NCBI GenBank assembly: GCA_964370085.1
Contig: CAYJHI010000032.1
Span: forward strand, 1-12,622
DNA: 12,622 bases
Origin: CARZYU01 sp964370085
GTDB lineage: Bacteria; Bacillota_I; Bacilli_A; RF39; UBA660
Direction of reading: 5' to 3'
A program made the translations under genes and the position numbers. Below are positions 1 through 7,500 of the stretch, in pieces. The notes beneath the pieces are model-generated. The model did not search any database, was not told the DNA's origin, and was given only the letters and a program-made list of their open reading frames with translations. Position 1 is the first letter of the stretch; each line of letters starts with the position of its first letter.

Positions 1-380
1 TTAAATTCAGAAGCTTGTCTCCAAACTGTTTCAGTTTGAGGTTCAACTCCCGCTTGTGCATCTAATAATGCAACCGCACCATCTAATACACGAAGTGAAC
101 GTGAAACTTCAATAGTGAAGTCTACGTGACCAGGAGTATCAATAATATTTAAACGATGATTCTTCCAATGAGCTGTAGTCGCAGCAGAAGTGATAGTAAT
201 ACCACGTTCTTGTTCTTGTGCCATCCAGTCCATTTGAGATTCACCATCATGTGTTTCACCGATTTTATGAATTTTACCAGTATGGTATAAAATTCTTTCA
301 GTAGTTGTTGTTTTTCCGGCATCAATATGAGCCATGATACCAAAATTACGAGTTTTTTCTAAAGCAGTATCTCTTGCCAT
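1..380 (-). CDS. fusA: Elongation factor G, N-terminal part (cut by window edge)
   Basis: Translation elongation factor G, the ribosomal GTPase that drives translocation of tRNA and mRNA and helps RRF recycle ribosomes. Only the first 126 codons lie in the window. They contain most of the G domain: the P-loop AHIDAGKT at residues 17-24, the switch I segment RGITIT at 59-64 with its conserved threonines, and the G3 motif DTPGHVDF at 81-88. The start is the ATG at 380, which gives the typical N-terminus MARDTALEKTRNFGIMAHID. A strong AGAAGGAG ribosome binding site overlaps the rpsG stop codon, with only 12 bases between the two genes, so translation is probably coupled to rpsG in the str operon. 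Nothing is broken in the visible part; the gene simply runs off the left edge. Confidence 0.97.
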   Translation of the reverse strand, partial: MARDTALEKTRNFGIMAHIDAGKTTTTERILYHTGKIHKIGETHDGESQMDWMAQEQERGITITSAATTAHWKNHRLNIIDTPGHVDFTIEVSRSLRVLDGAVALLDAQAGVEPQTETVWRQASEF

Positions 381-392
381 AATTTCTCCTTC

Positions 393-860
393 TTACCAAC
401 GGTAATGTGCAAACGCTTTATTAGCTTCTGCCATTCTGTGGGTATCTTCACGTTTCTTAACTGATGCACCTGTTCCGTTTGAAGCATCAACGATTTCATT
501 AGCTAAGTTATCAGCCATACCTTTTCCACCACGTTTTCTAGAAAACATTGTTAACCAACGTAATCCTAAAGCTAAGCTTCTAGCAGGTGTAACTTCAATT
601 GGCACTTGATAGTTACTTCCACCTACACGGCGAGACTTAACTTCAAGTAACGGTTTAATATTTTCTAAAGCTTCAGTAAATACTTCTAAAGCATCTTTAC
701 CAGTTCTTTCTTTAACTGTTTCTAAAGCTTGATATACGATAGTTTGAGCTTTACCTTTTTTACCATCTAACATAATCGTATTTACTAATTTAGTAATTAC
801 TTTTGATTTATATATTGGATCAGGTAAAACATCTCTTTTAACTGCACGTCTTTTACGCAT
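393..860 (-). CDS. rpsG: 30S ribosomal protein S7
   Basis: Small-subunit protein S7, the primary binder of the 3' major domain of 16S rRNA, which nucleates assembly of the 30S head and lies by the E site. It is 155 aa, the normal length. It opens MRKRRAVKRDVLPDP and ends with the very conserved segment VKKREDTHRMAEANKAFAHY before the final Arg-Trp. The segment SRRVGGSNYQVPIEV near the middle is also family-typical. The stretch after RWL reads TMFSRKRGGKGM, where Bacillus has VNYARLRGEKTM, so this exposed part has drifted. The ATG at 860 follows a strong AAGGGAGG site at good spacing. It is the second gene of the rpsL-rpsG-fusA operon, 36 bases after rpsL, and I see no promoter or terminator in that gap. 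Confidence 0.98.
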   Translation of the reverse strand: MRKRRAVKRDVLPDPIYKSKVITKLVNTIMLDGKKGKAQTIVYQALETVKERTGKDALEVFTEALENIKPLLEVKSRRVGGSNYQVPIEVTPARSLALGLRWLTMFSRKRGGKGMADNLANEIVDASNGTGASVKKREDTHRMAEANKAFAHYRW

Positions 861-896
861 TATAATTTCCTCCCTTCAAAGATTTATTAATTCTTA

Positions 897-1313
897 TTAT
901 TTCTTTTTAGCTCTTTTAGCACCGTATTTACTACGTCCTTGTTGTCTATCCTTAACACCAGCAGTATCTAATGTACCACGAATAACATGGTAACGTACCC
1001 CGATCAAGTCTTTAACACGTCCACCACGAATTAAAACAACGCTGTGTTCTTGTAAGTTGTGTCCGATTCCAGGAATGTATGTATCAACTTCTTTACCATT
1101 ACTTAAACGTACACGAGCATATTTACGTAACGCTGAGTTTGGTTTTTTCGGTGTCTTTGTACCAACACGGATACATACCCCACGTTTTTGCGGAGCATTC
1201 ACACTAGTTTGTTTTTTCTTAAGAGTATTTAAACCCATTCCTAAAACTGGTGATTTACTTTTTCTTACTTTGTTCTTTCTACCTTTACGAACTAATTGTT
1301 GCATTGTAGGCAT
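897..1313 (-). CDS. rpsL: 30S ribosomal protein S12
   Basis: Small-subunit protein S12, which sits at the decoding centre, controls translational accuracy and forms part of the streptomycin site. It is 138 aa, the longer Gram-positive type, with an insertion around residues 21-35 relative to E. coli. Conserved blocks are QLVRKGR (6-12), PQKRGVCIRVGTKTPKKPNS (41-60), ALRK (61-64), GHNLQEHSVVLIRGGRVKD (84-102) and the basic tail. Both lysines of TPKKPNS and the lysine of GRVKD are present, so classical Lys-type streptomycin resistance changes are absent. Residue 104 is Ile where nearly all homologues I know have Pro (KDLPGVRYH). An in-frame upstream ATG at 1355 would add 14 codons, but the ATG at 1313 gives the family N-terminus MPT.QQLVRKG and has a well-spaced AAAGGAGA site. 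First gene of the operon, behind its own promoter. Confidence 0.98.
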   Translation of the reverse strand: MPTMQQLVRKGRKNKVRKSKSPVLGMGLNTLKKKQTSVNAPQKRGVCIRVGTKTPKKPNSALRKYARVRLSNGKEVDTYIPGIGHNLQEHSVVLIRGGRVKDLIGVRYHVIRGTLDTAGVKDRQQGRSKYGAKRAKKK

Positions 1314-1364
1314 ATAGTCAGTCTCCTTTCCTTTACACATATCCAGGTGTATCATTTCACTCTA

Positions 1365-1390
1365 TAAATAAAATTTTGCCCAAAGCAAAA
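1365..1390 (-). terminator. Leader hairpin with U-rich tract, possible rpsL attenuator
   Basis: In the untranslated leader of rpsL, about 14 bases after the predicted transcription start, TTTTGC pairs with GCAAAA around a five-base loop TTTGG. The stem is followed by TTTTATTT. The form is that of a weak intrinsic terminator placed ahead of the coding region. The stem is only 6 bp and A+T-rich, so partial termination or simple 5' protection is more likely than a full stop. Confidence 0.4.
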
Positions 1391-1410
1391 CCCATTTAAT
1401 TAGCACATAT

Positions 1411-1439
1411 AATATAACATTAATAGTTATATATGTCAA
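1411..1439 (-). promoter_or_regulatory. Promoter of the rpsL-rpsG-fusA operon
   Basis: Perfect -35 TTGACA (1434-1439), a 17-base spacer and -10 TATATT (1411-1416). TGT directly precedes the -10, giving an extended -10. The -35 starts four bases after the stop codon of the preceding gene. The leader to the rpsL ATG is about 90 bases. This is one of the best sigma-A type promoters in the window and indicates that the str operon is transcribed separately from rpoBC. An inverted repeat, ATATAAC-7-GTTATAT (1412-1432), covers the -10 and most of the spacer. Confidence 0.85.
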
Positions 1440-1442
1440 TAT

Positions 1443-2089
1443 TTAATTGTTGTTTAATTGTTTTTTTAACGAATTACCACTACTTTTAACCTCTTTTTGA
1501 TATAGTTCAGAATATAATTTAGAGCAACCAGACAAACGATCAACTAAAAATTTAACTCTTTTAACATCATCAATACCAGGTATACTACCTTCTTTATAAT
1601 CTTTAGTAAGTTTAATAACCTGAGTACCCCAACTCTTCGTTTCATAATTATAAACCGGAAATCCATAACTAAAAACAAAATCACTACCTTCTCTTCTTAA
1701 AATAAACCCATCATGAACAGAAATATAACTATTGTTATTATCAACTAATCCACCAACATATTTAACTAAAGATGCATTGTTAATTAAAGTATTCCCTTTC
1801 CCTGTTAGAAATGCTAAATAATTTTTAACTATTCTAGAATCATATACTCTAGTATCGTTATAAGTAGAACAAGAAACATATTTCTTTTTTCTACCAACAA
1901 TAATANNNNNNNNNNNNNNNNNNNNNNNNNNNNNNNNNNNNNNNNNNNNNNNNNNNNNNNNNNNNNNNNNNNNNNNNNNNNNNNNNNNNNNNNNNNNNNN
2001 NNNNNAGTATCGTTATAAGTAGAACAAGAAACATATTTCTTTTTTCTACCAACAATAATACTAGCAGCTCTAATACTTAAATTTTTCAT
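1443..2089 (-). CDS. Hypothetical protein, 163 aa after removing an assembly gap
   Basis: Function not recognised. As assembled, the gene is interrupted by 100 Ns at 1906-2005 and by two identical 55-base copies on either side of them, which also shift the frame. Codons from the ATG at 2089 run to position 2006 (28 codons, ending STYNDT). Removing the Ns and one copy continues the same frame at 1850 with RVYDSRIVKNYLAFLTGKG, and it stays open for 135 codons to TAA at 1443-1445. The predicted product is therefore 163 aa: soluble, with a basic N-terminal patch (GRKKKY), aromatic and Gly/Asn-rich in the middle, Lys/Asn-rich at the C-terminus, and with no evident membrane helix or catalytic motif. 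A possible promoter (TTGTAT-17-TATAAT) and an AAGGAAGTG site precede it. I see no terminator after it; the rpsL promoter begins four bases beyond the stop. Confidence 0.75.
1851..1905. repeat. 55-bp direct repeat, left copy, abutting the N gap
   Basis: These 55 bases are identical to 2006-2060 and end exactly where the Ns begin. The right copy starts exactly where the Ns end. A length of 55 equals a common de Bruijn assembler k-mer size, so this is best read as an unmerged overlap between two contig ends and not a biological repeat. Confidence 0.95.
1906..2005. other. Assembly gap of 100 Ns
   Basis: Exactly 100 undetermined bases, the usual placeholder for a scaffold gap of unknown size. It lies inside the 163-aa hypothetical gene. 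Given the identical 55-base edges and the open frame after merging, its true length is probably negative: the contigs overlap by 55 bases. Confidence 0.99.
2006..2060. repeat. 55-bp direct repeat, right copy, abutting the N gap
   Basis: Identical to 1851-1905. In the reading frame of the hypothetical gene it encodes residues 11-28, IIVGRKKKYVSCSTYNDT. The copy on the left is in the same register with the downstream open frame, which supports merging the two. Confidence 0.95.
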
Positions 2090-2114
2090 GATTATCTCAC
2101 TTCCTTAGAGACAT

Positions 2115-2143
2115 ATTATACTATAAACATCATATTTATACAA
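2115..2143 (-). promoter_or_regulatory. Possible promoter of the 163-aa hypothetical gene
   Basis: A perfect -10 TATAAT (2115-2120) stands 17 bases from TTGTAT (2138-2143), a weak -35. It lies just after the HAD gene's terminator and about 30 bases before the ATG at 2089, so position and spacing both suit a dedicated promoter. In a region this rich in A+T, TATAAT can occur by chance, hence the moderate confidence. Confidence 0.55.
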
Positions 2144-2144
2144 G

Positions 2145-2180
2145 AAAAAAGTTAGATGACATCATCGTCAAAACTAACTT
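2145..2180 (-). terminator. Intrinsic terminator overlapping the end of the HAD gene
   Basis: AAGTTAG (2174-2180) pairs with CTAACTT (2149-2155). An inner four-pair stem, TGAC/GTCA, lies within it and a T tract (2145-2150) follows. The hairpin is made from the last nine codons and the stop codon of the HAD gene, so the coding end doubles as terminator. Confidence 0.75.
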
Positions 2181-2775
2181 CTACTCTTTTAGGTTCTAAA
2201 TTTTTAAAATACTCTAATATATCATACCAAGAATAAACTCTATGCACCCTAACCCCATTAATATGATGATTATGCAATGCATCAAAACACAACACTGGTA
2301 TATAACTACTTATTTCCATAATATTAACATCTTTATCTTCTATCATTATATCTATTTTATTATCAAAACAAGCATCTACTTTAGATCTACTGCCTGTTAT
2401 TATTTCATCGTAAACAATATCATGTTTATCAAGCCAATTCTTAGTATATTCTTCTATTTTACCTTCATGCTCACCAACTAAAAAATCATTACCTCTGGCA
2501 GTTAAAATAACAATAGTATGTCCCAGTTTTTTCAACTCTTTTATTACATCACTAGCAAAGTATCGAACAGGTATATTGTGTACCAAATCAACCATATGCT
2601 TATTAAAAAAATGATCTCTTTCTTCTTTAGATAAATGAAAGATGTCCTTGACGAAATAAGCATCTAACGACATTGGTCTTACAATATTATTTTCTACACA
2701 ATACTTCTTACCATGAGAAATGTGCCAATCACCAATATCATTTAAAACACCATCTACATCTATTCCTATTCTCAT
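2152..2775 (-). CDS. HAD-superfamily 5'-nucleotidase-like phosphatase
   Basis: Probable cytoplasmic Mg-dependent phosphatase of the haloacid dehalogenase superfamily, closest from memory to the NT5C-type 5'(3')-deoxyribonucleotidase-like group. It has 207 aa. Motif I is GIDVDGVLND (residues 4-13; D6 nucleophile, D8 acid/base), motif II is ILTAR (90-94, Thr92), the motif III lysine is probably K132 in GSRSKVD, and motif IV is IEDKD (145-149). The segment between motifs I and II forms the helical cap. The substrate cannot be read from sequence: deoxynucleotides are possible, and similar proteins also occur in surface-polysaccharide loci. Two adjacent ATGs (2778 and 2775) follow an AGAAGGTG site; I chose 2775 for its better spacing. 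The gene lies between terminators on both sides, so it is probably transcribed alone. Confidence 0.85.
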   Translation of the reverse strand: MRIGIDVDGVLNDIGDWHISHGKKYCVENNIVRPMSLDAYFVKDIFHLSKEERDHFFNKHMVDLVHNIPVRYFASDVIKELKKLGHTIVILTARGNDFLVGEHEGKIEEYTKNWLDKHDIVYDEIITGSRSKVDACFDNKIDIMIEDKDVNIMEISSYIPVLCFDALHNHHINGVRVHRVYSWYDILEYFKNLEPKRVEVSFDDDVI

Positions 2776-2800
2776 CATACACCTTCTTACTCTACTATAT

Positions 2801-2829
2801 ATTTTATCTAACAAAAGAAAAAAAGTAAA
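2801..2829 (-). promoter_or_regulatory. Weak promoter candidate for the HAD gene
   Basis: TTTACT (2824-2829), a 17-base spacer and TAAAAT (2801-2806), 23 bases ahead of the ATG. The elements sit inside the T tract and stem of the preceding terminator, so the match may simply reflect A+T-rich terminator sequence. Some promoter is needed here if that terminator is efficient. Confidence 0.35.
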
Positions 2830-2843
2830 GATTTACTTTACTT
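2813..2843 (-). terminator. Intrinsic terminator overlapping the membrane protein stop codon
   Basis: AAGTAAAG (2836-2843) pairs perfectly with CTTTACTT (2823-2830) around a five-base loop that contains the TAA stop codon. T-rich sequence follows (TTTTT then CTTTTG). The stem has 8 bp but few G-C pairs. It ends transcription of the 539-aa membrane protein gene. Confidence 0.75.
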
Positions 2844-4452
2844 CCGACAATTCGTATACATCTAACTCTGACACTGAACCTTGTCTATATCCTACATTGA
2901 TACGATCACCAACTTTAAGGAAAGGCAACAAAAATTCATTAAGTTTTATATCCGCAACATATTTTTTACCATTAGTACCAACTATATAATAATTAGTATT
3001 TCCATCAATAATTGCAAAACTAATAGAACTAACTTGAATATCTTCATAAATTATTTCACTTGTATCAAAACTAATATTAGTATCAAGATAATTCTCAGCT
3101 GCTTTAACTATACCTTCATTAACATCAGTTACCACAACTTTTTGATAATCTTCTACATCTACAAATGCATACATTTTAACTAAATTAGCATTATCTTTTA
3201 AACTCATTAAGTATGTAGGTCTTCCATTTAAATTGATAAGAATCGGGAATGTAGAAGTATACTTAAGATTTTGCACTTGTCCTTCAGCACTAGCCATTGC
3301 AGAATATTCTTCTGCTCCAGGAGCAGCATAAAAATTAGTCTCTTTGGTACGAAGATTAGTAAGTATAAAACCTAAATTAGATTCATCTTGTGCCACTGAA
3401 GTAATTCCTGTATATAAATACACATCATTATTCATAACTAAATAATTATATCCACTAGTCGAAGTAACTACTTCACTTTGACCAAAAATAGAATTAAAGA
3501 AACCATTCTCATATTTACCCCAGTCATCTATTTGACTAAGAACTAAATCAGAAGGATATGCATGATCAACCCACTCAGGAACTTCATCAATTTCATATTT
3601 CTTCATATCTCCAGTAATCGGATCTAATATGATAACACCTGTAACTTCTTCTCTAATACCAATACCTGTATATCCTAAAGTTGGTACAATCCAATAAGGA
3701 TTACCTTCATTATCAAGTTCAAAATAAGTATCTCTAAACACCTCAGTCGGATAATTAAATCTAATATGACGATTCAAATCTTCACCAAAATAAGCAGAAT
3801 CCATGTACTTCATACCATCTTCTAATTTAACTAATTCAGACTTACCAGTGATTGAATCAACTGTAATATAACCTGCTACTCCATCTTCACGATTAGTAAA
3901 ATATCGAATTATACCATCATACTCTAAAGGAGTAACTCTAAGTATTTCCTCATTTAAATTAATTTGTGTATATTGAGTTGATACATAAAATTGAGAAACA
4001 AGTTCAGGCAATTGACCCATAACTCTATCTCCTAATATTTCACTAGAAGCCTTATCTAAAAGTGGTAACGAGTTGAAATCAACAGATTCCACTCCTTCTT
4101 CAAAACCAACCTCTTCATCAACTGCAATTCTTTTATAATACTCATTAGAAAAGAATAAAGGTGAAAGGACTAAATTAACCAAAATAGGTATAATAAATAA
4201 CCCTGCAATAACTAATAAATATTTAGAAAAACCACCAGTCTTAGGTAATTTACCAGTTTTATTGACTTTAATTAATTCTTTTCTTAAATTAGACATTCCA
4301 GAAAAAGAGTTAATTACAACATAGATTATTACTAAAAATGTAATAAAAGACCAAAATTCAGAACTAGTAACATTAATAGGTGGTAACCAAAAGTAAAAAA
4401 CTACTAAACCAATAATCAATGTTATTAATATTTTAATAATATTTTTTTTCAT
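2833..4452 (-). CDS. Membrane-anchored protein of unknown function, 539 aa
   Basis: I do not recognise a named family with confidence. The N-terminus has three hydrophobic segments: about 5-24 (ILITLIIGLVVFYFW), 33-51 (FITFLVIIYVVINSF) and 77-101 (YLLVIAGLFIIPILVNLVL). A short Lys-rich loop (56-71) lies between the second and third. The remaining roughly 435 residues are soluble, acidic and rich in beta-strand patterns, probably outside the cell. Two related stretches, GYITVDSITGKSELVKL (194-210) and GVIILDPITGDMKKYEI (272-288), have the pattern strand-D-x-x-TG-strand, which recalls PepSY/YpeB-type domains; that is only a resemblance. The last 40 residues look like a small beta-barrel (FLKVGDRINVGYRQGSV). 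The ATG at 4452 follows AGGAGG at close spacing. An in-frame TTG at 4482 was rejected because it lies upstream of this site. It has its own terminator and probably its own promoter. Confidence 0.85.
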   Translation of the reverse strand: MKKNIIKILITLIIGLVVFYFWLPPINVTSSEFWSFITFLVIIYVVINSFSGMSNLRKELIKVNKTGKLPKTGGFSKYLLVIAGLFIIPILVNLVLSPLFFSNEYYKRIAVDEEVGFEEGVESVDFNSLPLLDKASSEILGDRVMGQLPELVSQFYVSTQYTQINLNEEILRVTPLEYDGIIRYFTNREDGVAGYITVDSITGKSELVKLEDGMKYMDSAYFGEDLNRHIRFNYPTEVFRDTYFELDNEGNPYWIVPTLGYTGIGIREEVTGVIILDPITGDMKKYEIDEVPEWVDHAYPSDLVLSQIDDWGKYENGFFNSIFGQSEVVTSTSGYNYLVMNNDVYLYTGITSVAQDESNLGFILTNLRTKETNFYAAPGAEEYSAMASAEGQVQNLKYTSTFPILINLNGRPTYLMSLKDNANLVKMYAFVDVEDYQKVVVTDVNEGIVKAAENYLDTNISFDTSEIIYEDIQVSSISFAIIDGNTNYYIVGTNGKKYVADIKLNEFLLPFLKVGDRINVGYRQGSVSELDVYELSEVK

Positions 4453-4468
4453 ATATCCTCCTATTAAC

Positions 4469-4477
4469 ATTATAACA
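4469..4477 (-). promoter_or_regulatory. Extended -10 promoter candidate for the membrane protein gene
   Basis: TGTTATAAT is a perfect extended -10 element (TGn-TATAAT, with TATAAT at 4469-4474), directly after the rpoC terminator. The expected -35 position has only TATTCT, inside the terminator stem. Transcription would start about 10 bases before the ATG, close to the AGGAGG site, so the leader would be very short. Confidence 0.45.
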
Positions 4478-4484
4478 CACAAAC

Positions 4485-4512
4485 AAAAAAAAGAATAAGC
4501 AAATGCTTATTC
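4485..4512 (-). terminator. Intrinsic terminator at the end of rpoBC
   Basis: GAATAAGC (4505-4512) pairs perfectly with GCTTATTC (4493-4500) around the loop ATTT, and eight Ts follow (4485-4492). The 5' arm includes the last Glu codon and the TAA of rpoC. This is the clearest terminator in the window and separates the RNA polymerase operon from the genes that follow. Confidence 0.93.
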
Positions 4513-7500
4513 CATAAATTCATCTTCTAAAGTTTCTAATGGTTCTTCATCAGTAAATTCACTTTCAAGATCAAATTCAACATTACGATAATTTTTAATA
4601 CCAGTACCTGCTGGAATTAATTTACCTATAATAACATTTTCTTTAAGTCCATCTAACGGATCAACCTTACCTTTAATTGCAGCATCTGTTAAGATTCTTG
4701 TCGTTTCTTGGAACGATGCTGCTGATAAGAATGAATCAGTTTCAAGTGAAGCCTTAGTAATACCAAGTAATACTGGTTTACCTAAAGCTGGTTTTTTACC
4801 AAGTAAGATAACATCTTTATTACCCTTAGTAAAGTCATGCATATTAACAAGTGACCCAGGCATAAATAATGTGTCTCCACCTTCAACAATACGAATTTTA
4901 TTAATCATACGTCTAGCAATAATTTCAACGTGCTTATCTGAAATATCAACACCTTGAGAACGATAAACGTTTTGAACTTCTTTTAAGATATATTCTTGTG
5001 TTGTAATTGGATCAGTAACAGCAAGTAATTCTTTCGGACTAATAGCCCCTTCTGTTAACATATCACCAGGTACTACTTCATCGCCTTTTTCAACACGAAG
5101 CTTAGCTCCATAGTTAGAAACATGTTCGATTGTTTCTAATTTATTAGCAACACTAATCTTAAATTTACCATGATCTTCATCAATCTTAGTAACTTTACCA
5201 CTGATTTCAGCAACAGTAGCTTTACCTTTAGGATTACGAGCTTCAAATAACTCTTGAATACGAGGTAACCCTTGAGTGATATCTTCACCACCAGCAACTC
5301 CTCCAGTATGGAAAGTACGCATAGTAAGCTGTGTTCCTGGTTCCCCAATTGATTGAGCAGCCATAACACCTACCGCTTCACCGATTTCAACAATATTACC
5401 AGTTGCTAAGTTACGACCATAACATTTTTGACATACACCATTTACTGTATTACAAGTAAGCGTTGTTCTGATTTCAACTTCTTTAATTCCTGCATCAATA
5501 ATCTTTTCAGCAATTGATTCAGTAATTAATTCAAGTCTTTCTATAATAGTCTTCTTAGTTTCAGGATGAACAATCTTCTTATTAGCAAATCTACCAACAA
5601 TACGATCATATAAACTTTCAATAACTGAAGCAGACTTATCATTCATAAATGCTTTTACAACTACACCATGATCTGTACCACAATCTTCTTCTCTTACGAT
5701 CATATCTTGTGAAACATCAACTAAACGTCTAGTTAAATAACCAGAGTCAGCTGTCTTAAGGGCAGTATCAGCACTACCTTTACGAGCACTATGCGTTGAC
5801 AAGAAGAACTCACTAACTGAAAGACCTTCTTTAAAGTTCGATAATACCGGAATTTCAATAGGTTCCCCATTAGGCTTTTGCATCAATCCACGCATACCCG
5901 CAATTTGAGTAAACTGTGAAATGTTACCACGAGCCTTAGAGTGCATCATCATGAAAATAGGATTATCAATTTCAGAATTAGAAATCTCTTCTAATTCCTT
6001 TTGAACTTTATTCTTAACATCATACCAAGTTTCAATTACTTTATTATGACGTTCTTCATCAGTAATTAAACCTCTAGTATATTGCTTGTTAATTTTATCA
6101 ACTGTAGATTGACCTTCGTCAATAAATTTTTGTTTTTCATCACTAGTAGTAACGTCAAACATTGATACAGTAATACCAGCAAGAGTAGAATATTTAAACC
6201 CTAAATCTTTAAGCTTATCAAGCATTATAGAAGTTTCAGTTGTCTTATAACGTTTGAAAACTTGTGCAATAATACTTTCCAAAGTACCTTTAGCAAACGG
6301 TTTAACAAGATCCATTTTTTCTATTTCTTCTTTAATATTCTTACCAGCTTCAATAAAGAACTTATTTGGAGTGATTTTTTGAATATTATCATCACTTGGT
6401 TCATTTATATAAGGGAAAGAATCAGGAAGAATTTCATTTAATAAAATCTTACCAACTGTTGTTACTAAATACTTATCTCTTTGATTATCTGGAAATAACT
6501 TATGGTTGAATGAATTAACAGGCACTGCAATTCTTGCGTGTAATGTTAATTCTCTTCTATTATAAGCCATTAAAGCTTCATTAGTATTACGGAAAATTCT
6601 ACCTTCTCCTTCAATACCTGCTTTTTCAATAGTAATATAATAGTTACCTAAAACCATATCCTGAGAAGGAGTAACAATTGGATCTCCAGATTTCGGATGA
6701 AGGATATTATTAGACCCTAACATTAATAATCTAGCTTCCGATTTTGCTTCTTCTGACAAAGGAACATGAACAGCCATTTGATCTCCGTCGAAATCGGCAT
6801 TAAACGCCGTACAAACTAATGGATGAAGTCTAATAGCTTTACCACCAATTAATTTAGGTTCAAATGCTTGGATACCAAGCCTATGTAAGGTAGGTGCACG
6901 GTTAAGTAACACAGGGTGTTCCTTAATAACATCTTCTACAACATCCCAAACTTGTGGATCATGATTTTCTATTAATCTGTTAGCAGCTTTAATATTGTGT
7001 GCAATATCACGAGATACTAACCCATTTATAACATGTGGTCTAAATAATTCTAAAGCCATTTCTTTAGGTAAACCACATTGATACATTTTAAGACTAGGAC
7101 CAACTACGATAACCGAACGACCAGAATAGTCAACACGTTTACCTAATAAGTTTTGTCTAAAACGACCTTGTTTTCCTTTTAACATACTAGAAAGTGATTT
7201 CAAAGGACGATTTCCAGCACCAGTAACACTTCTTCCACGTCTACCGTTGTCAAATAAAGCATCTACCGCTTCTTGTAACATACGTTTTTCGTTTTGAATA
7301 ATAATACCAGGAGCTCCTAAATCAATAAGTTTCTTCAAACGATTATTACGGTTAATAACACGTCTATATAAATCATTCAAATCACTAGTAGCAAATCGAC
7401 CACCATCTAATTGAATCATCGGACGTAACTCAGGTGGAATAACTGGAATAGCATCTAAAATCATCCATTCCGGTTTATTACCAGAGTTTGCAAACGCTGA

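Noticed and set aside
149..343. Minus-strand 64-residue frame inside fusA
   Set aside because: It is an alternative frame of fusA, whose real frame contains the G-domain motifs.
1057..1317. Open frame on the plus strand opposite rpsL
   Set aside because: It is the antisense shadow of the highly conserved S12 gene, with no ribosome site or protein-like features.
1314..1355. A 14-codon N-terminal extension of rpsL
   Set aside because: The extension carries the real ribosome site within it, and S12 proteins start at the MPT.QQLVRKG segment.
1851..2060. A biological tandem repeat or recombination site in the hypothetical gene
   Set aside because: The copies end exactly at both gap edges, have an assembler k-mer length, and merge into one open frame. 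An artefact explains all three.
1829..2089. An 86-residue reading frame running through the Ns on the minus strand
   Set aside because: The part after the Ns is in a false frame created by the 100-N placeholder and the duplicated 55 bases. The real gene continues in another register to 1443.
2242..3183. Plus-strand open frames opposite the HAD and membrane protein genes (2242-2481, 2720-2989, 2881-3183)
   Set aside because: Low-complexity Ile/Tyr/Asn-rich translations opposite genuine minus-strand genes; typical of antisense frames in A+T-rich coding DNA.
5136..5369. Minus-strand 77-residue frame inside rpoC
   Set aside because: Out-of-frame shadow of conserved RpoC sequence; Leu/Val-rich with no independent signals.
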